A stretch of DNA of 64,000 nt from Taudactylus pleione (Eukaryota; Chordata; Amphibia; Anura; Myobatrachidae): contig JAUIMM010000534.1 in NCBI GenBank assembly GCA_031769625.1, positions 10,866,001-10,930,000 of the forward strand, given 5' to 3'. Made by a program: the position numbers and the translations under genes. The number at the start of each line of letters is the position of its first letter. Within the stretch, counting starts at the first letter, position 1. The notes beneath the pieces are model-generated. The model was not told the DNA's origin and did not search any database. It worked only from the letters and a program-made list of their open reading frames with translations. Of this stretch, positions 22,309 through 33,547 are shown piece after piece.

Positions 22309-22327
22309 GCTTGATGGGAGGTGTAGT
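22309..22327 (-). promoter_or_regulatory. Possible ZNF143-type (SBS) promoter motif upstream of HSD17B14
   Basis: On the minus strand this reads ACTACACCTCCCATCAAGC. It resembles the SBS element bound by ZNF143/THAP11 (ACTACAAnTCCCAGnATGC from memory). It lies about 120 bases before the HSD17B14 ATG, in gene orientation, the usual place for this element. The match is imperfect and functional use is inferred. Confidence 0.45.
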
Positions 22328-22591
22328 TTATTCATGCAAACGTTAAGCAAATGGAAGATATAGACAAAGGAAACACCATAACACTCTGTCATCCTTATAC
22401 ACTTTCTGCAATAAATAAAGCAGTAGTTTTTGCTTAATAAGTTGATGAAAACACACTGATACATAATTGTGCCTTATAGCTAGTGCAGGGAAATGGCACT
22501 GATGAATCTTTAGAATGTAAGCTCTCATGAGCAGGGCCTTCTTCCCTCATGTGCTTCTCTTTCCCTTACTTACAATATGTATATATATCTG

Positions 22592-23070
22592 TGGCCGATT
22601 TTGCCCAGTAAAATCGGCCACCTCATTGTAGTCAGTGCAGTCCGTGATCAGACTGGCTACACTGTGACGGCAGTGGCTTCCTGTTAGAAGCGCTACCTGC
22701 CAGTCACATATACAACAGGTAGTCTCAGGGGGCGGGATGCAGTAACATGGCGCCACTTACCGCCATGCACCGCAATTGTATTGATCGCATATGCACTAAC
22801 ATATGCGATCAGTACAGAAAATGACAGCTCTTACGATAAGAGCTGTCCTTTGCGATCTACACTGCACAGTGGACTTCCGGGTTTATGACCTGGGAGTCCA
22901 TCTACGCATGCGCAGAGTGACGCGGCGGCTGCGGGGCATGCTGGGAGGGATCCGATTGGATCCCTCATAGCAGCACGATGCAGTAGAAGCCCATGGCATT
23001 ACCCTCCGTATCGGAGACCCAGCGGTAATACTTTAGTGCATACGGAAAATGCGGTAAAACCCCGGAAACA
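22592..23070. mobile_element. Hairpin-chain element, family C-like (copy 2)
   Basis: Successive inverted repeats: GTGGCCGATTTTGCC/GTAAAATCGGCCAC, GATCGCATATGC/GCATATGCGATC, GACAGCTCTTACG/ATAAGAGCTGTC, CTTCCGGGTTTATGACC-type, GGGATCCGATTGGATCCC, and TTACCCTCCGTATCGG-type. The right end AGTGCATACGGAAAATGCGG resembles TAGTACATACGGAATCGG at 12912-12929. It lies just upstream of HSD17B14. Confidence 0.55.
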
Positions 23071-23399
23071 TTTTTCGTTTAGTGCATCCCATCCAGGGGG
23101 AGGTGTCTCCTCCCCCTGGAACTACCAGTCTAGGCTGCTATTAGGAGAGAGCGGCTTCCAGGAAAAAGCTGCTACTCTGCCTTTCCACTAGCCCTAACCG
23201 TCTCCTAGGGGCTGCAGACAATGCAGCACTTTGAAAGCCGTTGACATGCGCATGTGTGGCTCCCGGCCGCTAGTGTGCATGCGCCGGTCCCGACGCCTGA
23301 CAGATCGATTGCACAGGCCCCGAAATTCAGCCAGGAGAAGCTGGTGAGTGTTTTTTTTTCTTATGTACCGCCACTGATATATATTATATATAACAGCTA

Positions 23400-24225
23400 C
23401 ATAATGGCGGTAAGGTGCAATCACGGAGATTGCAATACTATTCAGGGAGATTGATACTAATCCAGGGAGTCTCCCAGACATTCATGGAGAGTTGGCAAGT
23501 ATGCAAAATGCTCTGTTCCTGGACTTCCCACCTAATTTATGATTGCCATCACCTGTCTTGAACTAGTTAATTGATAAGAAAGGTGTTTCACCACAGGTGA
23601 GGACAATCCTAAATTAAGAGGTAAATCCAGAAACAGAGCATTTTGTCCCTCCTGGAATGCGTCATATTGGGAGGTATGCTTCCATGTTCCACTGCAACAG
23701 ATGAGGGAGATTACATTGTGCAGAGACAGAGAGATTTAGGGCATACTTGCCTACTTTTGAAAAAGCATTTCAGGGAGATTGTGAAAGCAGCACCTATGAG
23801 CACGGCAGTAAAGTGGGCGTGTACTGCTACATCTGAGAGGCGTGTCATACATCTGAGAGGCGTGTCATACATCTGAGAGGCGTGTACTGCTACATCTGAG
23901 AGGCTGCCATGAAATTGACTTAAATCCAAATGTAAATGAGCCACAAAGCAGTTAGTAAGATCTACGTGTTGATGAAAACACCCTGATACTTTCCAGGAAA
24001 TGCATGTAGCCATAGGGATCATTGTGCCTTATAATCAATGCAGGGAAATTATACTAATGATCCCATTTGAATGTATATATCTCTCTTTGTTTGTTATTAA
24101 TATAACAGTTTCATAATGGGGGTAAGGTGCAATCAGGGAGATTGCTAGACTCTTCAGGGAGACAGGGAGATTGCTGCTATTTCAGGGAGTCTCTCTGAGA
24201 ATGAGGGAGAATTGGCAAGTATGAT
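23400..24225. repeat. Two copies of a GGGAGATTGC-rich repeat with a nested MITE
   Basis: The sequence GGTAAGGTGCAATCACGGAG ... GAGTTGGCAAGTATG at 23408-23503 recurs in altered form at 24119-24223 (GGTAAGGTGCAATCAGGGAG ... GAATTGGCAAGTATG). The first copy is followed at about 23504-23645 by a short palindromic element with AAAATGCTCTGTTCCTGGA and TCCAGAAACAGAGCATTTT ends. Confidence 0.6.
23829..23903 (+). repeat. 20-bp tandem repeat, about 3.5 copies
   Basis: The unit ATCTGAGAGGCGTGTCATAC occurs at 23831, 23851 and 23871, with a diverged copy following. Confidence 0.8.
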
Positions 24226-25470
24226 TTAGGGGCCTATGTATTAATAATAATAAAGCAGGTTACGCCATCTAAAGAGGATGGTATAAACCAACAGGGACGA
24301 ACTTAGAAAAGTTACGTAGTATTGATAATGATGGGAACAGCATTCCGCTAATTAGCCTTCTGCAGGAGATTTCTGTGAAATCTCCTGCCAAGGCTGTAAC
24401 AGAGCTTAAATGCGCCCTGTGCCGGCTCTGCCCCCTTAGCGCGACGCCGGGCGCCCGACATCATTACGTTGCGCGGAGGTGCTGTGGCCAGCAGCACCGG
24501 TAAGTGCATTGCTGACTTGGAACGTCCTGAGGATGCTCCAGATCATCTGCACACAGTGCAGGGTGCCTATCTGGAGCATACTGCCGCTTCCAGCCACCTG
24601 GAAAAGTGATCAAGTCTCCCGCGTACACTCTCCACATGGTTGCAACACCCCTCCCACGGTCGCCCAAATACAAAGCACAAAATGGGCAGTTGCCCGGACT
24701 CTGCTATACAATGCCTGTTTTCTTGGCACTGTATAGCGGGGGATGGGGCCACGATGACGCCATCCTGCCACCATTACCCCTACACAGCCCACCTTTCCAG
24801 TAGACACACCCGCTCTGCAGGGGCGCCGAGAGGGGGGGGAGCGGGTACAATTTACCCGGGCCCGGGCTTCCAGAGGGGCCCGGCGGGGGCCCGGGTCCGG
24901 CGCCGCCCCCCCTCCCTCCTCACTATCTTCCAGCACACAGCATGTGCTGAGATGCAGTGGGAGATTGCTGTGGCTGCTGCTTAGCAGCCGCGAGCAATCT
25001 CCTATGCCTGAGGGGGGGAGCGATCACACTGATCGCGCCCCCCCAGGCTTTGCGCCGGGCTGAGGGGCTCGCAGTGCCCCCCTCCCCGGCGTGCAGCGCC
25101 GCTACGCGCTGCAAATACTTTTTTCTACTTTTTTATTCGAGGGGGCGTGGCCACGCCTCCCACGATTAGGCCACGCCCCCTCTTTACCGGGGCCCCGCAG
25201 CGCTCTTAATGGCCCTGCCGCTCTGTGCCGAACTGGCTGCCCCCTTCCATCAAGGGGTACAAGTACAATAATAACTGTATTTGCACCCCTTGCAGTACAA
25301 CATAGTTTGCCCAGATGCAAAGTTGCTCCTATCTTTACTTACTCCCAATTCAGAATCAGCCCCATCGTGTTTGCCTGGATCCTTACAACTGAATATCTTT
25401 CAACCATGCAAAGGTAGGCAAATATTTATTACACCGTGCAATCACATCCCATTCCAATAATAAAATTGCT
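24226..25470. other. GC-rich repeat-derived block, no gene
   Basis: Contains a family C fragment (GGAGATTTCTGTGAAATCTCC at 24368-24388 region). A hAT-like left end (CAGGGGCGCCGAGAGGGG, from about 24819) leads into a very GC-rich segment with GGGGCCCGGC and GGCCACGCC palindromes. Several ORFs on both strands reflect base composition only. Confidence 0.45.
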
Positions 25471-25485
25471 TATGCTGTGCATACA

Positions 25486-25945
25486 CTGCCAGATAAAATG
25501 CTTGTCAGACCAATAGACATCTGTCAGCCTGACACCCAGCAGATATCGCGGGCATACACTGTGAGATATCTCACAGTGTATTGGTTCCGATATCTGTGCT
25601 CCGCCTCGGGGAGGAGACATTTCCCCGTTCCTTCTCCAGATGCCCAACAGGAGGAGATCCTGACTGGGGCAGATAAGTACCCTAACCCTCCCCTGTCCCC
25701 CTCCTAACCCTAACCTCCCCCCCCAGTGCCTAACCCAAACCTCCCCCCGGGGGTGCCTAACCTTAATCTCCCCCCCAAAACCTTACCCTAACCCCGCTAG
25801 ACTCCCTAATCTTAGCCCTCCTCCCCGCTGTCAGGATTGAGACCGGCGGCCGCATAACTACATCCCGCGGCTGGGCATACAATACCCGATGCGACTGATA
25901 TTTGATTTTCAGAATATCCAGCATGCCCGACCGATCGATATTTTA
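25486..25945. mobile_element. Short element with telomere-like core (copy T2)
   Basis: The core 25680-25830 consists of CCTAACCCTAACC-type units with C-rich spacers and GGGGGTGCCTAACC. Flanking blocks include GGCGGCCGCATAACTACATC. The ends were not resolved. Confidence 0.5.
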
Positions 25946-25967
25946 CCCTCGGTCACCTACACACAGT

Positions 25968-26499
25968 GGGGGTCATTCAGACCCGGTCGTTAGCGCCGAT
26001 ACGCTCGGACCGGGTCGATGGCCCCCCACAGAGCATGCGCACGACGGCGCCGGCGCCGTCGTGCGCCTGCGTGAGACCCGCTACGACCGACAGCGCCGGT
26101 AGTAGCGGGTCTCGATCCAAAGGGGGCGAGCTGTCGATGTTGATTGACAGCTCGCCCCGTTTGGAAGGCGGGCCGTGGGGGTAGCAGCCCAAACGGGGGC
26201 GTTCCCATGGGAATGCCTACCGTTTGGGGGAGGCCCCACTGACATCACTAGTGATGTCAGTGGAGAGCTTCCGGCTCAGACAGAGCCAGAAGCTCTCCGG
26301 GGCTTACGACAAGTGAGACCCTACCCTAGGGTCTCGTCATAAGCCCCGACCATCGCGACCATCACCCGAGCGGTCGTTAAAGCTGTGGGTGTTAACCCAC
26401 AGCCTAGCGACCGCAACAGAGGCGGGCGGACAGGATGCAAGTGGCCGCCCAGTATCTGAGCGACCGCTTGCATCCTCCGACCGCCTCTGAATGAGGCCC
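25968..26499. mobile_element. Family A hairpin-chain MITE (copy 6)
   Basis: Ends GGGGGTCATTCAGACCC and CTCTGAATGAGGCCC. Hairpins include GCGCACGACGGCGCCGGCGC (fully self-complementary centre), GAGACCCGCTAC/GTAGCGGGTCTC, GGGGCGAGCTGTC/GACAGCTCGCCCC, TGACATCACTAGTGATGTCA, AGCTTCCGGCTC/GAGCCAGAAGCT and GCTGTGGGTGTTAACCCACA. The flanks share ACAGT. Confidence 0.83.
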
Positions 26500-26709
26500 A
26501 CAGTGCAACTATAAGGGGGATCGCCCCAATAATTGTATATTGTATGCCCAGCATGGCTAATTAATTTGTGAAAAAACTTATAATGAACAATCAAGTGCTA
26601 AAAAGTTACAAAATCCATCTATTAATTGTCACGCATTGTTTCAAATATAAACATTTAAAAAACTTGAATGGATTTGAAGAACAAATATTCCAATAAATGA
26701 CATTACATT

Positions 26710-28363
26710 CAGGGGCTGGCTGGCAACTTTTAGCCTGGGGGGCAAATGCATGCAGGTGGCCCTGGCAGAGGAGTAGCATGTAGCCAGGGTGCCCGAAGAA
26801 CATGTGTGCTACGGCACCCCCCCCCCCCTCAATTGTACCAGGGAGGAGGCGGGCCCATATTGGATTAATGTAAAGTAAAAATAAAGATTAGGGGCAGCCC
26901 CTGTCGTAGTGCCCATATGCAGTGCCTCCCTGTGCCCCAGGAGAGGACCCCCTTATGCAGGCCTCCAGTAGTGCCCCAGTAGTGATCCCCCCTATGCAGT
27001 GCCCCTTGTGCCCCCAGTACTAAGCCCCTTATATAGTGCCCCCAGTAGTGGTCCCCCCCTGTGCAGTGCCCCTTGTACCCCCAGTAGTAAGCCCCTTATA
27101 TAGTACCCCCTATGCAGTGTCCCTTATATAGTTCCCCCAGTAGCAGTGCACCCCCATGCAGTGCCCCCAATAGTGGTAACCCTTATGCAGTGCCCCTTAA
27201 ATAGTGGCCCCAGTTGTAGTCTCCCCCCTATGCAGTACCCCCAGTATTGCCCTTTATATAGAGCCCCCAGCAGTGGTCCCTCGATGCCGTGCCCCCAGTG
27301 GTAGTCCCCTCTTCCCTATGTAGTGCCCCTAGTAGTAGTCCCTTCCCCTTGTAGTGCTCCTAGTAATAGTCCCCCCCATGTAGTGCCCCCAGTAGTAGTA
27401 GTCCCCCCTTGTAGTGCCCCCAGTAGTAGTAGTCCCCCCCTTGTAGTGCCCCCAGTAGTAGTAGTCCCCCCCCTTGTAGTGCCCCCAGTAGTAGTAGTAG
27501 TCCCCAGTAGTAGTAGTCCCCCCCTTGTAGTGCCCCCAGTAGTAGTAGTCCCCCCCTTGTAGTGCCCCCAGTAGTAGTAGTCCCTCACCCCCATGTAGTG
27601 CCCCCAGTAGTAGTAGTCCCCCCTTGTAGTGCCCCCAGTAGTAGTAGTCCCCCCCTTGTAGTGCCCCCAGTAGTAGTAGTCCCCCCCTTGTAGTGCCCCC
27701 AGTAGTAGTAGTAGTCCCCAGTAGTAGTAGTCCCCCCTTGTAGTACCCCCAGTAGTAGTAGTCCCCCCCTTGTAGTGCCCCCAGTAGTAGTAGTCCCCCC
27801 TTGTAGTGCCCCCAGTAGTAGTAGTCCCCCCCTTGTAGTGCCCCCAGTAGTAGTAGTAGTCCCCAGTAGTAGTAGTCCCCCCCTTGTAGTGCCCCCAGTA
27901 GTAGTAGTCCCTCCCCCTTTGTAGTGCCCCCAGTAGTGGTCTCCCCCTTGTAGTGCCAGCCCCCCCAGTAGACACACGTAATAAAAAAAAAATAAAAAAA
28001 CACTTACCTGAATCCCCGCTCCCGCCGCCGCCAACCACTCCTCCATCTGTCCTCCCGGGCCGCTCTACATTATGGGAGAGACGTCATGACATCTCTCCTA
28101 TTACCCACTGCAGGAGCCGGAAGATGGAGCGGCTCCCGCAGTGTGCGCAGCAGCAGCCGATGAGAGTCTGTCAGACTCTCATTGGCTGCTGATCAAAAAA
28201 AACACACAGCTGCCGGAGCCGGCGGCTGTGTGTTAGTCAGTGTAGCACTGACCGAACTCCGTACGGTCAGCACTACACGCGCGGTGCAGCCTGTATCACC
28301 GAGACACAGACTGCCTGCGGCCCGCATGGCGCTGCGGCCCGGGGGGCACATGGCACGCCACTG
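26710..28363. mobile_element. hAT-type element with large CAGTAGTAGTAGTCCCC minisatellite
   Basis: Begins CAGGGGCTGGCTGGCAAC and ends CACGCCACTG, with exact 8-bp duplications attacatt at 26702-26709 and 28364-28371. The interior from about 26930 to 27960 is a tandem array of GTAGTGCCCCCAGTAGTAG/TAGTCCCCCCCTT-like units that becomes more regular rightwards. The right part holds AGACGTCATGACATCTCTCC and GCCGGAGCCGGCGGC palindromes. Repeat-driven ORFs on both strands are not genes. Confidence 0.85.
27310..27960 (+). repeat. C-rich AGTAGTAGT minisatellite
   Basis: About twenty units of roughly 30 bp, each with a CAGTAGTAGTAGTCCCC part and a CCTTGTAGTGCCC part. Unit length varies by AGT triplets and C-run length. 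It lies inside the hAT-type element, and its reverse strand is open in all frames over much of its length. Confidence 0.9.
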
Positions 28364-28373
28364 ATTACATTCT

Positions 28374-28520
28374 ATATATCTATATATTAAGTGTGAAAGT
28401 CTGTCTGTCTGTTTGTTCTTTATATCTGGCCAGAGTTTTGGACCTAGCTCCACCAAATTTGGCATGGTGGTGTAGTTTAACTTCAATTAGGTTTTTGAAC
28501 TTCATCAGGGCCACACACTT
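28374..28520 (+). mobile_element. Possible Helitron-like fragment
   Basis: TATATTAAGTGTGAAAGTCT with a run of GTCT, followed by TGGCCAGAGTTTTGGACC, resembles the 5' region of Helitron-type elements I have seen in vertebrates. No terminal hairpin or partner end was identified. Confidence 0.35.
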
Positions 28521-28741
28521 GTCACACAATCCCTAAAAATAGGAACACTTTTAAATTACACAGATTCCGGGGTTGGCTCAAGTGGAAATTGGCAGTCTGT
28601 CAAAAACATGTGTGAAAGTTACAAAGGTATCCTTTTAATTTCACAGTCTGAGCAAATGTTAAACTGTATGACTCATACAAATTCATATTAAATCCAGAGT
28701 TAGTAATATACAGTATATTAGTCAGCCCTCTGTGTTTGCAT

Positions 28742-29123
28742 GCAAGGATGTAACTAGAACTTGGGTGGCCACAAATCAAGATCTTAAAAGGGCCCCCCAC
28801 CAAAAAACCACATACATTTCCCCCCACACAGAGCCCATTCATACTATGCCATACAGAGCAAATTCAGGTTATGCCACACAGTAGTACCCCTTATACACAT
28901 TATGCCATACAGTAGTAGTGGCCCTTATACATTATGCCACACAGTAATACCCCTTAAACATTATAACACACTAATGCAGAGGTTCCCAAACGCGGTTCTC
29001 AAGGCTACCCAACAGTTCATGCTTTAGAGATAACCATAATTGAGCACAGGTGGTTAAATCAAATTGACTGAGGTACTAATTAAGTCTCCTGTGCTCAACC
29101 ATGGATATCTCTACAACTTGAAG
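28742..29123. mobile_element. Fragments of two hAT-type short elements
   Basis: 28742-28970 has GATGTAACTAGAACTTGGGT and a short array of ATGCCACACAGTAGTACCCC-like units. 28979-29118 begins CAGAGGTTCCCAAACGCGG, a terminus I associate with hAT MITEs. The right end of each was not found. Confidence 0.5.
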
Positions 29124-29460
29124 CAGGGCCAGATTAACAGGGGAGGGTAGTGGGTGGGGGATGACAGGGGCAGTCGTCCCGGGGCCCCAACACATATGGG
29201 GCCCCCACACCCACCAGGAGTTAAAGTGGGCCAGAGCGGGAGACGGAACCAGTTCCGCCCCCTCCGGCCCACCTAACCCCGACGCCGCAGGGAAGCTCCA
29301 TTTGCCGGGCGCCCGCTGATATTTTGTTACCAGCGGGTGTCCGGCTCCTTCCCTGCAGCGCCAGTGGCAGCCGGAGGCTGGAGCTCACACCTGAGCTTCA
29401 GCTTCTAGCTCCCGCAGTGTGCAGTGCACTAATGGAAAGACGTCATGACGATGCACTTAC
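29124..29460. mobile_element. hAT-type left end, truncated
   Basis: Starts CAGGGCCAGATTAACAGGGG. The inner sequence (GGGGCCCCAACACATATGG, GGGCGCCCGCTGATATTTTG, AGACGTCATGACG) resembles the element at 55135 and part of 41090-41260. No matching right end was found, so it is probably truncated. Confidence 0.55.
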
Positions 29461-29868
29461 GTTTAAGGGGCTGATTGTACACTAATCCCGTTGCGACTGC
29501 GTGTTTTTACGCAGATACTGTGAGTTAATATGCCAATGTTGCAGCCGCCAGGATATCTATTGAGATGCCCATGGCGGCTTTGCAAATCCAAGCAGCTGCA
29601 TAAAAAAATCACAGCATCTGCGCTCTGCGTACAAAGACACAGCTTCGGTCACAGACCGGACGATCATCGGCCTTCTGAGTAACACTATAGCTGCTCAGAA
29701 TGGCAGGTTATCTGTAAACATAACACAGAAGAAGGTAAAGAATAATAAGCAGGAGTGGAATTTACAAAACAGCTCAAACAATAAAGAAGATACATTGGTG
29801 GTAGAAGCATAATTCCTGCAGACATCTACTATTGTTTATTTACATAGGTAACAATGTACTAAATAAGG

Positions 29869-29870
<2 letters not shown>

Positions 29871-29899
<29 letters not shown>
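29871..29899 (+). repeat. (TA)n microsatellite
   Basis: Uninterrupted TA dinucleotides, about 14 units. Confidence 0.95.
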
Positions 29900-29903
<4 letters not shown>

Positions 29904-29995
29904 TTTTAAATCCTTTTACACCCAAGAACTTTTAATATTCTCCAGAGTTAGTTATCATAATGTGGGGTATGGCATTATATAGTTATAGAGTAATA

Positions 29996-30193
29996 GGGCC
30001 AAATATAATAGCCCGCGATTTGCCGGAGCCAGCATGATTCTGGGAAGACAGTCATTAGCTATAATGCGGCAATTAGTTTACAGGCAAAACTAACCTGCTT
30101 TTACCTTTTAAACCTATTGCTACTTTAAATGTAATGACTATCTCGATGGAATCGCACCGGCTACTGCACATCACGGAGTATTACATTTGGCCC
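29996..30193. mobile_element. Short MITE with GGGCCAAAT ends and ATA duplication
   Basis: Ends GGGCCAAATATAATAGC and GTATTACATTTGGCCC, with ATA on both sides (29993-29995, 30194-30196). The 3-bp duplication and GGGCC start fit a PIF/Harbinger-like element. Confidence 0.7.
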
Positions 30194-30484
30194 ATAATGT
30201 AGCTTTTTTCCATGTAGCACTACTGATCTCAGCATGCCCTGGCATCCCTAACCTTCCCCTCCCTGCAGGGACAGGCTGGACCAGAGTAGGAACTAGCGGA
30301 GTTGCAGCTGGTTCCTTGCATCGGGGCCTGCTGTGGTGCAGGGGCCCATGGACGCCTGCATTTGACAGCGCCGCTGCCCACCGACCTGGTCCCCATTAAG
30401 TAAATGGTTGGAGCCGGAGCGGGCCCGCATCAGCCGCTCTGGCTCCAATATGACAGACACCGCCGCGGCCCGGCCCCTTGTTAT

Positions 30485-30760
30485 TACACGGCACGCGTGA
30501 CGTCTCAGGTGCGGTGACCTTGAGGGCCGAATCGTGATTGGAACAAGGTGATGCGTCTGAGACAGGATGGAGCGGCCTTGAGGGCCGTGGCGTGACTGGA
30601 ACAAGGTGATGCGTCTAAGACAGGACGTAGTGGCCTTGAGGGCCGTGGAATGACTGGAACAAGGTGATGCATCTAAGACAGGACTTAGTGGCCTTGAGGG
30701 ACGTGGAATGACTGGAACAAGGTGATGCGTCTGAGACAGAACAGCAAACAGATGAACTTA
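30485..30760 (+). repeat. 58-bp tandem repeat, about four copies
   Basis: The unit starting ACAAGGTGATGCGTCTGAGA recurs at 30543, 30601, 30659 and 30717, exactly 58 bp apart. It contains GTGGCCTTGAGGGCCGTGG. It sits inside an unidentified repeat that continues on the far side of the hAT insertion (32453-32650). Confidence 0.85.
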
Positions 30761-31556
30761 GACATGGCAGAAACACTGACTGGAAGCAGTGCGGATGAGA
30801 ACACTGCAAACTTTACTCAGGTGAACATAAACAGACACGGCTAGATAATCAATGGATATGCAGCCTGTGGTGTGGCCTAGCAGCAGAGCCGGCCCTAGGC
30901 ATAGGCATTCTAAGTAAATGCCTAGGGCATTCCACGGCTCTGCAGTTCCACCCTGCCGCTACCGTGATCGGAGCTCAGCTCAGATCGGGCAGCGCAGTAG
31001 TTAGCCTGTCAGAATGAGCTTCTGCACAGAAGCTCATTCATGCTACTACGGTAGATGCTACAGATCCAAGTGGGCAAAAAAACCCTTTGCTGTCACGACC
31101 AGGTGACCGGCTGGGGAGGAGTCATTGTGTCAGTTCCGCTGAGGAGCATGGAGGAGCTGTTACACTGGCCGCATGGTGGCTGCAGCCTGCATGGCATAAT
31201 AACAGATCAGGTACAGATCCCCCAGGGCCGAGTAACTGAGGTGATTAGTTGCTGTTGGTAGTGGCGGGTGTCAGTGAGCGGCGAGAGTGAGGTGCACAGT
31301 GCTGGTGTCAGTGTCTATACTATGCAGAGGTATAGCTCTGCCTGCAGCTCCCGGGTCCTTCATGCCCTATGACTCTGCTCTTTTGCCCGGGTGTCTCAGT
31401 CCTCTCCCTTGCATGCTCACTCCCTTCCCTTCAGTAGTTTGATTTTTAACTGGGTCATGACTCACAAGAAACTATATATATGTGAGAATATACAGTATAC
31501 TTGCATGTGTGTAACATACATAAATTTCCTGGTGGCTGGTTAAAAATACATTATAG

Positions 31557-31561
<5 letters not shown>

Positions 31562-31606
<45 letters not shown>
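31562..31606 (+). repeat. (TA)n microsatellite
   Basis: About 22 uninterrupted TA dinucleotides within the hAT element. Confidence 0.95.
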
Positions 31607-31609
<3 letters not shown>

Positions 31610-31869
31610 TATTGTATGAGCAGCACTCAGAGGTCTCAATAATACACAACAACTGTCTTCCTGTGGTGGGATAACTTTTGCTGGCAAAGGGGTAAAGTAA
31701 TCATTGTTATTAGTGAGTGCCGGATTTCTGGATCGTATATATATTTATAGATATATCTTTTGGCATAAGCATACAAACACTAATGCTAGGTACACAATTG
31801 CAGACATATCGGCCGTTCAATTAACTGAGCAGCCAATGTACTGTGTGCCCCTAGGCCAGTACACATGGG

Positions 31870-32165
31870 CTGGGTATGGAATGCCAGCAATTGGGGTCCC
31901 GAAGGTAAGAATCCCGACCTCGGCATCCTGACAGTGTTAGCATGTTGGTCCGTATGCTAACCTTCTCCCTACCCTAACTCCTCCTCTTTGGTGCTTAACC
32001 ATAGCCTCCCCCTTCCCACACTCTAAACCTAACCCTCCCCCCTTAGTGCCTAACCCTAACCCTCCCCCAACCCTGTAACTTACCTTAGGTATCCCACCGG
32101 TCAGGATTCCGGCGCCGGAAACGTTAGCATCGGCATCACGATCGCCGAGATGCCAAATGTATCCC
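31870..32165. mobile_element. Short element with telomere-like core (copy T3)
   Basis: The core 31960-32080 has CTAACCCTAACCCTCCCC units. Inverted outer blocks are GTCCCGAAGGTAAGAATCCC and GGTATCCCACCGGTCAGG. It is nested in the hAT element, so it is younger than that element. Confidence 0.5.
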
Positions 32166-32655
32166 ATACACACGATATGTCCATGAAAAATGTAATTCAC
32201 CGACTAATCGCATCAACTGAGCAGCATAGCCGCAGATATATCTTGCTGCAGAGGCCAGCAGGGAGGGGGACGCAATGTGAACCCCAGCCAGTGGGACAGC
32301 AGATGACTTTTGTTTAGTGTGTACAAACAACCATAATCTGCAGATATATCCGTCAAGTGTGTACACACTTTAAGATTGGTGGAGGGATTATCTGCTAGGG
32401 GACACCAGCCAGAATCTTGCCTAGGGTACCAAATTGGCTAGGGCCAGCCCTGCCTAGCAGGCTGAGATGCAGGAACCAGATGGCAGACAGGTGCACTCAG
32501 ACACGGCAGGAATACAGGCTGGATGATACACAGGCAGATCCAGATCAGACAAACAGGTACTGGGAACTGGAACAGCAGAACTAGGTAAACCTGCAAGAAC
32601 TGAGGTTATTAAGAACACGACCACATACTCTGGAAGTCAGCCAGTATACCGGCAT

Positions 32656-33366
32656 GGAGCCGTATTCAATTTGATTCGCACCCGCGAAACTTTTTTGTCT
32701 CCCGGACTTTCCGCCTACTCGCCTGTTTTGCAGGTGGAAAAGTATTGCGAGCCTGCCCACGTATCCCCGTATTCGAATTGAAAGTACGCGAAAACGGGAC
32801 CCGGCGAAACTGAAACAAGCGGAAAGTCATCTCAGATTTGGGGAAATCAGCCTGACACCCCCCAAAAGATGTTCTGACATGGGGCTTAGCTATGGTTACC
32901 CCAGATTTGGCTTGCTGAAGGTATTTCATGTTTTTAAACGGGCTCAATAGCTGCTAAATAGCGTTTTTGTATAAGTGGTGAAGAATAGTATTCAGGAGGT
33001 TTTTTTTGCAGAATATAACTTATGCCAGTAAATTTGGGGTACTTTTTAAAGTTGCTAAAGTTATGTTTAAAAAATCATGAAAAATCCACCTGCCGCAAGC
33101 ACCTGTAATGAAAAAAACACCTGGGGCATACTTGGGGACCCCCCTGGAGTGTAGTTCGCTAGTGTTCTTAAGTGTTTTTTTTCTTTATTTTGACGCAGTT
33201 TACTTTTGGGGGACTGTCTGAAGGCTGCACGGGGGTTCCCGCAATGTTGCACCCCAAAACCCCAATTCTGCACTTTTTTCCGCCTGCTATTCATATTCAA
33301 AACATTTTCGCCTACTACACTGCATTGACTTTCCGCCTAGGCGGAAAGTCTTTCAAATTGAATACG
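32656..33366. mobile_element. Short element with CCGTATTCAATTTG ends
   Basis: Left AGCCGTATTCAATTTGATTC and right TTCAAATTGAATACGGCG are inverted copies. Near both ends are GACTTTCCGCCTA and its complement. It is non-coding, and a second similar block runs on to about 33440. Confidence 0.55.
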
Positions 33367-33442
33367 GCGATACTTTTCCGCCTGGCGAAATTACGTCATC
33401 GGCGAAACTTTTTCGCCGTTCCAGCTTTTTGCTCCAAATTGA

Positions 33443-33547
33443 GGGCCTGATTCAGACCCGAATGCTCTGACCAGAGCGCTCGCTCTGAATCAGGGCCCTC
33501 CTCCCTCAACTTGTAGAGGCCTCATGGACGCTCGCATAGCTGTGGGT
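33443..33547. mobile_element. Family A fragment (truncated)
   Basis: Starts GGGCCTGATTCAGACCC with the first two hairpins, and breaks off inside the CGCATAGCTGTGGGT module. The break is followed by unrelated sequence. Confidence 0.65.

Larger units (their letters stand above)
30884..32452. mobile_element. hAT-type element with exact 8-bp duplication
   Basis: Begins CAGAGCCGGCCCTAGGCAT and ends GGCTAGGGCCAGCCCTG, flanked by cctagcag at 30876-30883 and 32453-32460. A younger element with telomere-like core and a (TA)n run lie inside. No transposase reading frame was seen. Confidence 0.85.

Noticed and set aside
27316..28038. ORF of 240 codons on the minus strand rich in Tyr, Trp, Thr and Gly
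   Set aside because: It lies entirely on a C-rich minisatellite, all frames are open, and unit-length changes would shift it constantly. No splice sites or homology support it.
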